DNA from: Sycon ciliatum
Lineage: Eukaryota > Porifera > Calcarea > Leucosolenida > Sycettidae
NCBI RefSeq assembly: GCF_964019385.1
Contig: NC_088643.1
Coordinates: forward strand, 9,975,909 to 10,039,908
Length of the DNA: 64,000 nt
Direction: 5' to 3'
Part shown: one piece after another, positions 55,701 through 64,000 of the stretch
Numbering within the stretch: position 1 is the stretch's first letter
How the letters are laid out: each line of letters opens with the position of its first letter
Translations under genes and position numbers: made by a program
The notes under the pieces: generated by a model
Seen by the model: the letters and a program-made list of their open reading frames with translations, nothing else
Told to the model about the DNA's origin: nothing
The model's database searches: none

Positions 55701-56165
55701 CACCCCTTTGTCCTAGTTGTAGTGGTCCTCTGAGGTACTAGTAAGTGGTCGCCTTATCAGAGTGGTCGCCTTGACAGGTTTTACTCTACATGTACGCGTA
55801 CCTGTTTTATTCACAGCTAAAATGATTGGCTCTTGCAGCAGTACAGTTTAACGTCCTGATAAAACTGGCTAATGGGGAATTCGGGGTAAATGTACTTCAA
55901 TCAATACTTCATGCATAGTTCTTAGGATTGCACTTACTCCCATCGACTTGATTTTCTTCGCAATTTGCGTTTTGGTCATACCAGTGACGGGTTTCCCATT
56001 CACACTGAGGAGTTCATCACCGGGCTCAAGCTGGCCGCTCTTTTGCGCTGGCGTGTTATCGAAGACTTGGACGATGTACACCACTGGACAAAGTGGAGGT
56101 CCGCCACCAATGGTGATGCCCACGAGTCCATTTTCTCCTTTGTCAATTCTGACGGAAATCGACAT
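44776..56165 (-). CDS. PICK1: PICK1: PDZ and AH/BAR-domain adaptor, 15 coding exons (453 aa)
   Basis: Exons: 56165-55938, 54441-54375, 53380-53291, 52912-52859, 51525-51472, 51017-50955, 50568-50481, 49839-49794, 48441-48409, 48006-47947, 47779-47729, 47308-47259, 46473-46379, 45585-45482, 45054-44776. All joins use GT/AG and keep one frame to 453 residues (human about 415). PDZ: residues about 1-85 with carboxylate-binding loop VGITIGGG and YIVQVFDNTPA. AH/BAR: about 115-361, with AIPDTRLTVKKYANIKFEYL, KAKEMDDEEA, EPLYRVYTGNMEYR and VFPIE as strong PICK1 matches. Known PICK1 dimerises through BAR, bends membranes and carries PDZ cargo such as receptor tails and kinase C alpha; ICA1 is a BAR partner. 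The C-terminal 92 residues are Asp/Ser-rich and differ from vertebrates. Start: the first in-frame ATG after a stop; vertebrates have about 15 more N-terminal residues, so a short upstream exon may be missing. Confidence 0.96.
45390..45450. repeat. (CA)n microsatellite
   Basis: CA repeat with CAGA interruptions in the intron between PICK1 exons 14 and 15. Confidence 0.93.
45730..45889. mobile_element. Mariner-like MITE (CGTATTTTCCGG termini)
   Basis: Left CGTATTTTCCGGAGAATAAG, right CGGCTTCTACTTAGAAAATA. A related copy lies at about 53021-53190 in the same gene. It abuts the pogo-like element that follows. Confidence 0.65.
45890..46076. mobile_element. pogo/Tigger-like MITE (CAGTCAGACCTCG termini)
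   Basis: Left CAGTCAGACCTCGTTTTTCC, right AAGCGAGGTCGGACTG, TA at 45888-45889 and 46077-46078; internal ATCCGG repeats. 187 bp. Confidence 0.82.
46550..46668. repeat. Approximate 50-bp tandem repeat
   Basis: Three copies of a unit with CCTTCCTCGTGAAACCACT and TTTAGAAGTGAAAA, in PICK1 intron 12. Confidence 0.9.
46829..46974. repeat. (TC)n microsatellite
   Basis: About 145 bp of CT with a few GTCT interruptions, in PICK1 intron 12. Confidence 0.98.
47325..47482. repeat. CA-rich imperfect microsatellite
   Basis: Mixed (CA)n and (CAGA/CATACA)n immediately upstream of PICK1 exon 12. Confidence 0.9.
47687..47702. repeat. Poly-G tract
   Basis: Run of about 16 G bases (poly-C on the PICK1 sense strand) 27 bp after the exon 11 donor. 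Confidence 0.95.
48078..48090. repeat. Poly-C tract
   Basis: Run of about 13 C bases upstream of PICK1 exon 10. Confidence 0.95.
48477..48530. repeat. (CAGA)n microsatellite
   Basis: About ten tandem CAGA units followed by (CA)n, in PICK1 intron 8, about 35 bp before exon 9. Confidence 0.97.
48947..49516 (+). pseudogene. Gypsy-type retropepsin remnant in PICK1 intron 8
   Basis: Plus-strand frame of about 185 residues with ALIDTGSAATLLSEDSVDCL (catalytic DTG), IGANGQPLEAVASAVIQLEL and MGLPRDCIVGGHVLSHF, the strand and flap order of Ty3/Gypsy retropepsins. It stops at TAA before any reverse transcriptase and there is no clear gag zinc knuckle upstream. Antisense to PICK1 and bounded by its exons 8 and 9, so it is an inserted fragment. 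The frame is unbroken, suggesting fairly recent arrival. It has no convincing ATG near the start. Confidence 0.78.
50659..50745. repeat. (AG)n microsatellite
   Basis: About 87 bp of pure AG in PICK1 intron 6, about 90 bp upstream of exon 7. Confidence 0.98.
51187..51440 (-). repeat. Dispersed repeat expanded into a 15-bp minisatellite
   Basis: Starts TACAGTACTGCCGGGCGCCG, then about ten units of GAAGAACGGAGCGCC-type 15-mers (51190-51352), then a block (reverse of that at 1204-1280) with GCTAGAATTTCACCAAGCAC. Lies in PICK1 intron 5. The repeat could be read as (AEERS)n but has no start context or conserved ends. Confidence 0.85.
52213..52292 (-). mobile_element. tRNA-like SINE head or tRNA pseudogene
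   Basis: Minus strand has an A box (TGGTGCAGTGGT) and B box (GGTTCGATTCC) at tRNA spacing, with a loop that would give anticodon TCC (Gly). The acceptor stem does not pair, so it is not a working tRNA. It adjoins a (CA)n tract. Confidence 0.6.
52294..52338. repeat. (CA)n microsatellite
   Basis: CA repeat between the tRNA-like head and the dispersed repeat copy 2. Confidence 0.97.
52310..52553. mobile_element. Dispersed repeat with GT-microsatellite tail, copy 2 (inverted)
   Basis: Reverse-orientation copy of 12588-12861, from CTTGTACTTGTTGCTCACTG to GTGAGGACAAGGTGCAG, with CA tracts on both sides. Confidence 0.75.
52553..52612. repeat. (CA)n microsatellite
   Basis: About 60 bp of pure CA in PICK1 intron 4. 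Confidence 0.98.
52686..52765. repeat. (CA)n microsatellite with CGCA interruptions
   Basis: About 80 bp in PICK1 intron 4, close to exon 4 (52859-52912). Confidence 0.97.
53021..53186. mobile_element. Mariner-like MITE, relative of 45730-45889
   Basis: Contains TTTTTGTCACGAACATACAG and GTGCGGTTTATACTCTG, parallel to the copy at 45730-45889. In PICK1 intron 3. Confidence 0.6.
53381..54374 (-). other. PICK1 intron 2
   Basis: Contains an inverted copy (about 53805-53870) of the dispersed segment at 6457-6535, and an (ATA)n run at about 54030-54060. No gene. Confidence 0.6.
54442..55937 (-). other. PICK1 intron 1
   Basis: Contains a duplicated CCACCTGCTTTCAGCAG motif (about 54610-54655), the segment CGGTACCGTAAAGTACCGCC with inverted partner near 55080-55125 (GGGGCGCTCTCGCGGTACTT), and a mariner half-copy near 55765. 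No exon found. Confidence 0.55.
55938..56165 (-). CDS. PICK1: PICK1 exon 1: PDZ domain
   Basis: Encodes nearly the whole PDZ core: VRIDKGENGLVGITIGGG, then VYIVQVFDNTPAQKSGQLEP, GDELLSVNGKPVTGMTKTQI. The lysine before the loop (DKG) is in the place of Lys27 in mammalian PICK1, but the following Asp28 is Gly. Phase 0 donor GTAAGT. Confidence 0.95.
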
Positions 56166-56825
56166 TCTAGTAGCTCCAGCTCAGACCAGGGATTCTTCAG
56201 CACTTTCTGGCAAACCAAAGCACGAGTTTATATGATTAGTTGCGTGGAAGGTGAGATCGACGGCTGAAATGGTAGCATTCTGAAAATTTGGACCAACAGA
56301 TAATAATATTATTGCTTCTCGAAGTTATGTTCAAGAGCTAGCTAGCTACAACAGAATGATCATTAATTTTTCGAAAATCAGCTCGAGAAAACCAGACGAT
56401 GACGATGATGCATGACGTCGCCCAAACTCACATGAACTGATGGAAAGGCCAAACTACAACTCTCTCGTCCGCGTCCGCGCTAGCGACTAGCGTCCGTAGA
56501 TCTACGTAGAATCTACGTACCGGTACGACTCGTACCCCGTCGACGCGTCGTTTCGGTCAGATCAGATCACGCACGTGGCGCACGTGCACTTCTTGTGTAC
56601 TGTGCGCTAGCGCGCTGTGCAATGCATGCATATGTGTAGAACCACATGTGACATACAGACAGTGTACGAACCGGTACGCGGTAGTTTCTAAATAATAATA
56701 TTTTCTGCACCGCAAAAACAAAACAAAACAAAAACATTCTTTTTTCAATTTTTTTAATTTTTCAATGAGGTCGAGAGTTGAATACTGCACTGATGAGAAT
56801 AGTAACACAAATGCAGTAAACAAAG
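56166..56825. promoter_or_regulatory. Divergent PICK1/SON promoter region
   Basis: Only 660 bp separate the start codons of two divergently oriented genes. The middle (about 56455-56640) is CpG-rich and has two CACGTG E-boxes (56572-56577 and 56581-56586), one inside GGCGCACGTGC. No TATA box is apparent. The arrangement suggests a shared CpG-type promoter, but start sites are unknown. Confidence 0.6.
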
Positions 56826-59800
56826 ATGGAAAAAAGAGATGATGAGCAGAGAGACGACGCCATTGCCAGTAGAAAGAGGAAACACCGCAGAGATAAGTCC
56901 CCAGGTGAGGAGAAAGAGGAGAAAAATGACGACGAGAGAGTGAGGCGTCATCACAAGAAAAAACACCACAAGAGGAGACACGACCCTGAGAAGACTGCGT
57001 CAGACGGAGAGGACTCTCTCAGTCGTCGGCGGAAGAAGAAGAGACGGCATCACCACAGGAGACAGAGACAGCTAGATTCTTCAGAAGAGCGAGCTGGGGA
57101 GCGAAGCGTTGGAAACAGCAGCCACGAAGAAGTTGAGAATAATACTGGTGATGAGGATGACAATAATGATGTCGTGCCTGTTGTAGACACCGAGGCGTGT
57201 GCTGTGGATCCACACGCGGTAGAAGTTAAAAGTGATGACACATACACGGTAAAAGAGCCGCAGGAGGCTGTAGACCCAACACAGCCAGAGCCGGAAACCG
57301 CAAAAAGTGTTGGTGGTGATGAAAGAGCGGAGCTGGCCTCTAACGATGCAGCGGGTCCAGCTCGTAAGATGGCAGGATTCTTGCCGGCTAGGCTGTCATT
57401 GCCAAAGGCAGTGGTCGAGCCCATCTCACAGGAGACGGACGACGTGTGGAACGATTGCGTCACCGGCGTCAGCCTCAGCGACCTGGAAAAGCCGGCAGAG
57501 GACGGCACACGGACGCAGGGCGCGGACACGAGCAGCAGTCCCACGGAAGTGACGCGTTCCGTCGGCGCTTGCACGCCGGATTGCAACAGCGCGTCGCCCG
57601 TGCACGCCAGCAGTTGCCAGGGGAATCACCACCACCCGCGCTACCACGAGCACGGTGACGAAAGCGGCAAGGCGTCCAGCAGTCGCCATCGCCACAGACC
57701 CCGTACCCGGTCGTGTTCGTGCGAGAGCTGGTCGGCTTCGCCGTCGCCCAAGTCTCGCAGCAGTAGAGGCCGACGCGGTGATCGCCGCTCTAGATCTCCG
57801 CGCCATCGCGGCCGACGGAGACACGCTCCCGCAGCAGCAGCAACAGCAGCAGCGGAAACTGACGCTCCCGGTGCCAGTCCGCAGCGGGGTAGCCATCGAG
57901 TGTCGTCGTACCGCTCCGGTCATCGGTCCTCGCCGCCACGACAACGTACTTCTAGGTCCTCGAAATCCTATCGTTCCCGCTCGCCTTCGTACCGCCGGCG
58001 ATCATCGAGATATCGCAGCAGCTCGCGTACCAGACACACCAGAGATAGGTCTCAGTCCCCTCGCCGATACCGATCCCGTTCGCCGCGCCGGAACAGATCC
58101 AGATCACCGAGGAGATACCGCTTGCGGACGCCTCGTAGAAGTAGATCCATCTCGCCGCGGCGATACAGATCTCGGTCTCCACGACGACGGCCGGAAAGAT
58201 CCAGGTCACGATCGCCGAGGCACTCTTCACCTAGGTCTCCACGAAGATATCGCTCTCAGTTCTCCAGGAGTCCGCCGGGTAGAAGCCGTTTTTTGGCCCG
58301 GTACGGACGTGACTCGCCACCAGCATCACCGAGCCAAGGTAGCTCTAAGGTGCAGAGTCCGGAAAGGCAGGTGTTTGCAACGAATACGGACAGTGCCCTT
58401 GTAGCAACCAGCCAGCAACAGGACAGTGCAAGTAGCGGTGTGGTCGGCCAGGTTGTACTGCCGACCGGCCTGGCTCGCTTTACCAACCTCTGCTCCAAGA
58501 TCAGCAGTAAGAGAAGCGACGATGAGCATAGCTCTGACGGTGAGACGTCTCGGCCTGTCCGTCATCCGTTCGCGCTGCCCAGTGTCAGCAGCCTTGCCAA
58601 GGCCAAAGCCGGGGCCTTGAACCGCTCTACAGACACGCAACTAGCAATTACAGCCGGCAACTCCACGCAGACCGGATCATCGTCGTCGTCGTTGCCGTCC
58701 GGCTTCGTCAACATCAGCGAGATCGTGGCTCAGGTGAGGGCTCGGAACCCGGTCGTTCTTAAACAGTCGTTCCCCGTGTCGACCGGCGTGAAGCACGTGC
58801 AAGCTGAGGAGTCACCGGCTACCGACAGTGTTCAGGTTGATCCCAGTGCGCCGAGTGGACGGCCGGCCGCACCGCTTCCACCCGTGGTGAGTCGTGCAAT
58901 CTGTCTGTAAATTTAATTTTGAAGTTAGGGGTCGTCCATAAATATCGAACTTCTTCGCGAAACAGAATATCTTCGTTATGGGGTGGGAGGGGGTTGGCCA
59001 ATTTCGTTCCAGAAAACATTGATACATGTACATGGAAGTAGGAGCAGTGACACGCGTGCGACTTTTGTTGTATAATTAATAATTATGCATGTATATGTAT
59101 ATGCATGTATATGTTAACTGGTATAATGTCAAGATTTTTTACGTTCTGAGGGGCAGGGAGGAAGGGGTTGAGTTGAAACGAAATTAATTTGCTTCATGAT
59201 AAAAAATATCGATATCTACCGACGGCCCCTTATGAGCTTGTAGCTGCAGCACACATTGCTATGGTACACACGGTTTCAGAAAGCCAGTGCCCACGGGCCC
59301 AGATTTGACGAATGCACTACAGTTTGTGTGTGCCGGCAACAACCTACAACCAGCATAACCCCCCCCCCCCCCCCACGGGCCCAGATTTGACGAATGCACT
59401 ATAGTTTGTGTGTGCCGGCAACAACCTACCACCAGCATTAGTTTGAAGAACTCTGCATTGAAATCCACTGTATGAGATGCACTTTTTGTGTTGGTAGCCC
59501 CACTCTGTAATGAATTCTTCAATGCTTTGGTTCTAATGCTCTGGCTCCTGTATGATTGCTACAATGGTGTGTGTACAGCCCCAGCTGGATACCAGGCTAG
59601 TGATTCGCCACGGTGAGCTGCAGAAGCGCCTGGAACTCAACCCGCACGACTTCGGCGCCATTTCGGAACTGGCGAGAATCAAGGCAGAGGTATGTGACAC
59701 CTACGTTTGGTCAGGAGTGTTCACTCTCGCCCATTAGTTTCGCTTGGGGGGAGCGTTTTATTGCTTGCCTTGAAACAATATGGCTTGCATACGAATCAAT

Positions 59801-60936
59801 CAGACTGACCTGGAGTTGAAAAAATGCTCATTTTATAAAATTTATCATATAAACTATGGTGGACATTCCAGCAGACTTGAATTGGAGCTGGCGAGGTACT
59901 AGTAGTGTGTATCATTTCTGTTCAACATTACTTCAGTGGTATGATTGCAAGTCAACAGGCGAAGGCACCGTTGCAGCCTGTCAAGGCGACTGCTAGCTGT
60001 AGTGTCTCTCGTCAGGCTTAATTAACAGCGGCACAGCTGTACGTCTGCTTGCCTATGCTGGTGCTATCTTTTAACTGCACTCTATGACACCATCGATTAA
60101 AGGCTAAGGGTACTCATCCAGGGCTCGCCACGTTTGGCCGAGGAGAGTGAGAAATCTCTTGTGTCCTTGTCCTTTGGTGCCATGGGCCTGGGCAAGGCTA
60201 GCTTTCAAAGGCATGTAGCTCCCAACCATGCGTTTCTTGCTCGTGTTGGGTTATTTATTTGAGCTGCTTATCAGGCTTGCAGCAATGGAACCATGGCTGT
60301 GTACTGTGTTGCGGACTGCTTTTATTGACAAACATTTCAATTTATCGATTTAACAATCTTGAATCATGTGCGAGAAACTCGCCTACACTCAAAAGTTACC
60401 TACACTAAAGTATGCACTGCATTGCGCACATAATCCAGGATTATGTCAACGTTTGGTCTTGTGAAGCTGCGTGAGGCGTCCTTTAGAATTTTGAACTTGT
60501 CACCGGCATGTGCGAAAGCGATGCACATGTATGTAATATGTACAGTCATGTGCCGGTTTTGACTGCCAGACTTCGTGATCATTTCACCTCGCTGACCATC
60601 AAAAATCCGGAGATTGTTAATATTTTTAAAATGACATCGAGATACGTGGTCTTTCAGTATGCAGCCCTTCGTTGTCCCTTTTGGGATTGTGTGTTAGTTC
60701 AAGATGCGTTGATCTTGTTGCGCATTGCATTGTTCACTTTCCTCTTGCATACCATTGCATCTGCTGATGATCGTCATTGTTGCGATTGTTCTCCTCATTG
60801 CTGCCTGTAGCTGTCCCAGTTTGCCGTCGCTGCCACGCGGCATAGGGAACAACAGATGGAGAAAGGCCACCTGCAGCCCCTGCAGCCGCTGCCAAAGTCG
60901 CAGCTCGAGGCCGGAACGCCAGCCTGGGCCAGGAAG
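56826..60936 (+). CDS. SON: SON homologue, 5' part (three exons; G-patch and dsRBD outside window)
   Basis: Exons 56826-58886, 59579-59689 and 60811-60936 (acceptor at 60820 also possible), all phase 0, 766 residues so far. Residues 1-85 are Lys/Arg/His/Glu-rich, 190-240 acidic, and about 295-510 an SR domain with RYRSRSPRR-type repeats. ARFTNLCSKISSKRSDDE...RHPFALP and LKQSFPVSTG match the conserved segments before the C-terminal module of vertebrate SON. Exon 2 ELQKRLELNPHDFGAISELA and exon 3 PKSQLEAGTPAWARK match the region leading into the G-patch. SON is a nuclear speckle scaffold needed for splicing of weak introns. The G-patch and double-stranded RNA-binding domain should lie right of 64000. 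Confidence 0.9.
59297..59437. repeat. Tandem duplication split by a poly-C tract
   Basis: Two copies of about 60 bp (ACGGGCCCAGATTTGACGAA to ACCAGCAT) at 59296-59357 and 59377-59437, separated by about 16 C bases, in SON intron 1. Confidence 0.9.
59690..60810 (+). other. SON intron 2
   Basis: No recognised repeat. One AT-rich portion; no exon with SON-like sequence. Confidence 0.6.
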
Positions 60937-61414
60937 GTAAGCTGAGAAGTGAGCCGCTGAGCTGCTGGATGATTACCACTGGTCAGTTTGACTCAGCCTG
61001 GCTTTAATTTCTAGAACTTGAAACTTATAGCTGGCTCTACCGCTCCACACTGCTCTTCTTTTGGTCAGTCCCCTCCCCCCCTTACACATCACCACTATAG
61101 GAGTGTCGCAACTTATCATTAGCTTGAGAGTTTACTTAGTATAGGAAAACGGTTTCAGAGCAGACCGCTCTTTTCCATTCACTCTGCAATATCGAACTCT
61201 ATTGTCAATCAGTTATTATTATTAAGTACTGCCGTGTTCAAGTCGGTGGATCGATTAGGTCCACCCACAGGTTTGCTCGTGCCGGATAGATTAAAGTAAG
61301 GGGATAATGATTTGATGATGTTGAGCTACGTGATAAAAGAATACTTTTTTTGAAGTAGTTTCCAAAAAGATACACTCGGTGTGACAAGGGTGAAGACTGC
61401 TCGCAAGGCAGTGT

Positions 61415-61455
61415 CAAGCAGTTAGTACGTTTCGGCAAACTGCCCTCATCAGGTA
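61415..61455 (-). ncRNA. Degenerate hammerhead motif of the Penelope-like element
   Basis: Minus strand has CTGATGA, a short GC-rich stem II with loop AGTTT, and GAAAC, but the cleavage triplet GTC is absent (GTACTAAC follows) and stem I does not pair. It lies about 300 bp after the GIY-YIG stop, where Penelope-like elements carry hammerheads. I regard it as a relic. Confidence 0.5.
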
Positions 61456-61751
61456 TACAATGATATGCAAGCTTGCGAAGGAGCAGTTATATGTTACTAC
61501 TACAAGTATGCTGTGCTACATCGAACCCGCTGTGACGTATTCTGACCATAAAACCTAAAAGTGTGATGCCCTAAACAACAACAAACAAAAACGTGCAAAA
61601 TTGAATTATCAATGTGGTGATAACTTCACGCAAGTCAGAAGTGCTTTCACACGTGCGAGCTTGCGCGTGCACAACGCAGTGTCAAATGTCACCCAAGTGC
61701 ACACTGTAATATGTTCGTAGTTAAGATGTGAGTAACACTGAGCTGCCATGC

Positions 61752-62281
61752 TCAAAGAAATCCCCAGCCAGCATTGGTGTTGATTTGAGGTCCCAAGGTC
61801 CTTATCTCCACAGCTTCTCGCAACTTTCTGCTCGCTCGGTCACCTTCTCTTGCTAATACCGACATGTCCGCAAATACAGCGTCCCCCAGCGCTAGTCGCT
61901 TCCGGGCATGCTTGGTGCGCATGTGCTCACCCCACGGTTTGTCACGGGTACGGCGGCGTGCTTCTCCATTATGCTCAATCAGTCTAGTTTCCAAAGATCT
62001 CTCAGTCTCCCCAACATAATTTTCTGTGCACCACTTGCATCGCAGATGGTAGAGAACATTCTTTTGCATGCATGCTTGCTCTCCTCCGGACTTACAAGTC
62101 AAACACGGACCTAGTGGACGGCCTCGTCTCCTGCCTTGAGTAATATTTGGCTCCTTGACACATGTGGGTGGTGACTGTGCAGAGTGACACAGTTGGCGAC
62201 GGAGACCGCCTGAAGGTTCATAAACAACCCTCACCGGTAATTTATACCTCCGAATGGCTTTACTGACCTCATGATGGATTT
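61752..62281 (-). pseudogene. GIY-YIG endonuclease domain of the Penelope-like element
   Basis: Frame reads KLPVRVVYEPSGGLRRQL, then a Cys pair (PCLTCKSGG), then LYHLRCKWCTENYVGETERS and LETRLIEHNGEARR, the GIY-YIG signature (YxL...YVGET...RxxEH) with the CxxC type zinc motif seen in Penelope endonucleases. Continues EHMRTKHARKRLALGDAVFA to the stop at 61752. A TAG stop lies just upstream (about 62286-62288), so the polyprotein is dead even ignoring insertions. The apparent start is not real; the domain was part of a fusion with reverse transcriptase. Confidence 0.88.
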
Positions 62282-62305
62282 GATCAGACTAGAGTGGCAG
62301 TTTAA

Positions 62306-63766
62306 CCCTTTAACCGTCAGACCATACATTTGTGGGTCGAATTCGACCCATCATTTGAAATACTCGCACTGGATTGATTTTTTACCCACGATAGAAAATT
62401 TACTATCGATTCGGTCGCGAATTTTCCAGGCTTTCTGTTGCAGAAATCCGCGTTGAGCTACGATGTAGTGGAGCAGAGTTATCAAGCGCTGAGTACTGCA
62501 CGCTTGTCACTTCCGCTGCGCTGGGCGCGCGGCTGACGTCGTCACGGGATTTCCCCGTTTCTTCACGCGCTCTGTGACTTTTGCTCGCGACCAACGTATT
62601 CCTCACGAAATGCTCGATCTCTCAAAAAAATTTGAACACTCTACGATGAAGGAGACGGCCATGGCGGAGTTTTGAACTTGTCATTTGCATGCCTGGCGTT
62701 GAGACGACGTCGCTGCGTTCCAGCGCTGGTTGTGTGACTGCTGAGGCGAAGAATGTGGTATCATCGTGCTGGTCTCGTCCAGAGCTTTCCAACGAGCCCA
62801 AGATTATAAAAATCGAGTGAGTACAACTACAGTTATGACCTGGCAAAGTTGAAATTTCGTTCGGCGTTTCAATGGGTGACATTTATATGACGGTTAAAGG
62901 GGAAGTTAAGGCAAAAATTAAAATTTCACCAGTTGTAGTCTTCGGGGTGCTGAGTCGAATGGTCTTGGTCCGAGGAAGCTGAGACGCTCCCTTCCTACTT
63001 GAATCCCAATCGAACCCGCGCACTTCCACCGAAACTGGGTGACTGCGCCCTACTAGATGGGGATTTGTATGCAAAATGTCACTAAAAGCGCCATTTCGTT
63101 CTTATAAAAGCACGGATGACCGCGATTGGCCCATATGTTGTAGTCTTTGGGACGCTGAGTCGACTGGTTTTGGTCCGAAAAGGCTGCGATGCAGCGTTCC
63201 TCCTTTATTCCCAATCGAACATGGTTGAAGAAGCGGTCACGTGGTCCTGGGTGCCCAAATCACCTGGTCACCACGCCAGCAGGTGACAACTTTCACACCA
63301 AGGTTCAACTCGGGTTCAACTCGAGTGACAGGACTGCACCCAAAAAAGGTCAAACAGGCTAGTAAGTTGTACCCTGCAGGCACGGTGACCAGGTGACTGG
63401 TGTACGCAGGAGCACGTGACCGCTTCTTCGACCATGTTCGATTGGGAATAAAGGAGGAACGCCGTATCGCAGCCTTTTCGGACCAAAACCAGTCGACTCA
63501 GCGTCCAAAAGACTACAACATATGGGCCAATCGCGGTCATCCGTGCTTTTATAAGAACGAAATGGCGCTTTTAGTGACATTTTGCATACAAATCCCCATC
63601 TAGTAGGGCGCAGTCACCCAGTTTCGGTGGAAGTACGCGAGTTCGATTGGGATTCAAGTAGGAAGGGAGCGTCTCAGCTTCCTCGGACCACGACCATTCG
63701 ACTCAGCACCCCGAAGACTACAACTGGTGAAATTTTAATTTTTGCCTTAACTTCCCCTTTAAAGGG
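62306..63766. mobile_element. piggyBac-like MITE interrupting the Penelope-like element
   Basis: Termini CCCTTTAACCGTCA (62306-62319) and TGACGGTTAAAGGG; the last is split by the inner element so that AGGG lies at 63763-63766. TTAA flanks at 62302-62305 and 63767-63770. Without the inner insertion it is about 596 bp. CCCTTT ends with TTAA are the piggyBac pattern. Confidence 0.82.
62898..63758. mobile_element. TTAA-flanked foldback element, copy 4 (nested)
   Basis: 861-bp member of the AGGGGAAG family with termini AGGGGAAGTTAAGGC and TTAA flanks (62894-62897, 63759-63762). It used the TTAA inside the terminal repeat of the outer piggyBac-like MITE. Confidence 0.9.
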
Positions 63767-63771
63767 TTAAT

Positions 63772-63963
63772 AAATGCACAACTTGGATTTCCTCGGCGTC
63801 TCGGCTTTCGGGCTGCTTCACGTGCCTCAGCTATGATATTCTCGGGATAGTGATTGATGCGTAATTGGCGCTGTATCTTGTTGTCGCTCTCAGCACGCAT
63901 CTCGGCATCAGATGACAGTCGCTGCGCCCTCAGGAATTGCGACTTGGCTACTGCCATCTTCAC
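63772..63963 (-). pseudogene. Penelope-like reverse transcriptase C-terminal fragment
   Basis: About 60 residues on the minus strand, with FLRAQRLSSDAEMRAESDNK, RQLRINHYPENIIAEAREAA and RRRGNPSCAF. The pattern of a helical thumb followed by an NxYP motif resembles the end of Penelope-type reverse transcriptases. The catalytic palm would lie right of the window. Confidence 0.65.
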
Positions 63964-64000
63964 ATGATGAGGGACTGCTGACGAGTAATCTATCAGCAGC

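Larger units (their letters stand above)
60937..64000 (+). other. SON intron 3 (continues past the window)
   Basis: Holds a Penelope-like retroelement in reverse orientation and its nested insertions. No G-patch coding sequence is visible before the window ends. Confidence 0.75.
61240..64000 (-). mobile_element. Penelope-like retroelement, 3' part, interrupted
   Basis: Minus-strand element entering from the right edge. 63963-63772 encodes the tail of a Penelope-type reverse transcriptase (SQFLRAQRLSSDAEMRAESD and INHYPENII). 62280-61752 encodes the linker and GIY-YIG endonuclease. Between them sit two nested TTAA-type elements (62306-63766). A hammerhead-like relic is at 61415-61452. The left boundary is approximate. 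The order RT, linker, GIY-YIG, ribozyme motif is that of Penelope-like elements. Confidence 0.85.

Noticed and set aside
56775-56800. CTGATGAG near the SON start as a hammerhead core
   Set aside because: No GAAA partner strand or stem II follows at the right distance.
57655-58404. 249-residue frame overlapping the SON SR domain
   Set aside because: Alternate-frame shadow of the Arg/Ser codons; the SON frame carries conserved segments on both sides.

Overview
This window looks like animal nuclear DNA. It has GT-AG introns, dense transposons and microsatellites, and genes known from metazoans (PICK1, a PEAK-family pseudokinase, SON, SGTA, an ankyrin/SOCS-box protein). The species cannot be read from it. 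The small exons, the distant but alignable proteins and the transposon mix suggest a marine, possibly non-bilaterian invertebrate such as a sponge; that is inference. Family comparisons rest on remembered protein signatures, not on a database search.

Layout. 1-10.2 kb: 5' half of an SGTA-like co-chaperone gene (minus strand, five exons seen, 3' part beyond the left edge); its introns hold a LINE endonuclease remnant, a SINE, a 19-bp satellite with a solo LTR, and several MITEs. 10.2-20.5 kb: transposon-rich intergenic DNA with long TTAA-flanked foldback elements, a non-autonomous LTR retrotransposon with a protease domain, a hAT-like element inside poly-C, and a 156-bp hammerhead-bearing insertion. 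20.66-22.43 kb: intronless ankyrin/SOCS-box gene (plus). 24.96-35.01 kb: three-exon PEAK/PRAG1-family pseudokinase gene (minus); its large intron carries a second hammerhead ribozyme and nested MITEs. 35-44.7 kb: mostly non-coding, with 38-bp hAT-like palindromes and a possible two-exon unknown gene. 44.78-56.17 kb: complete PICK1 gene in 15 coding exons (minus). 56.83 kb to the right edge: 5' part of a SON homologue (plus), head-to-head with PICK1; its last visible intron holds a Penelope-like retroelement broken by two nested TTAA-type elements.

Functional themes. SGTA (tail-anchored and misfolded protein triage with Hsp70/90), the ankyrin/SOCS-box protein (Cullin-5 ubiquitin ligase adaptor), PEAK (tyrosine-kinase scaffold), PICK1 (membrane-curving PDZ/BAR adaptor) and SON (splicing cofactor) are independent housekeeping or signalling genes, not an operon-like system. 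The most unusual content is in the mobile fraction: two hammerhead ribozymes with well-formed cores and one relic, 38-bp perfect palindromes with target-site duplications, nested elements whose insertion order can be read, and many long poly-C/poly-G tracts.
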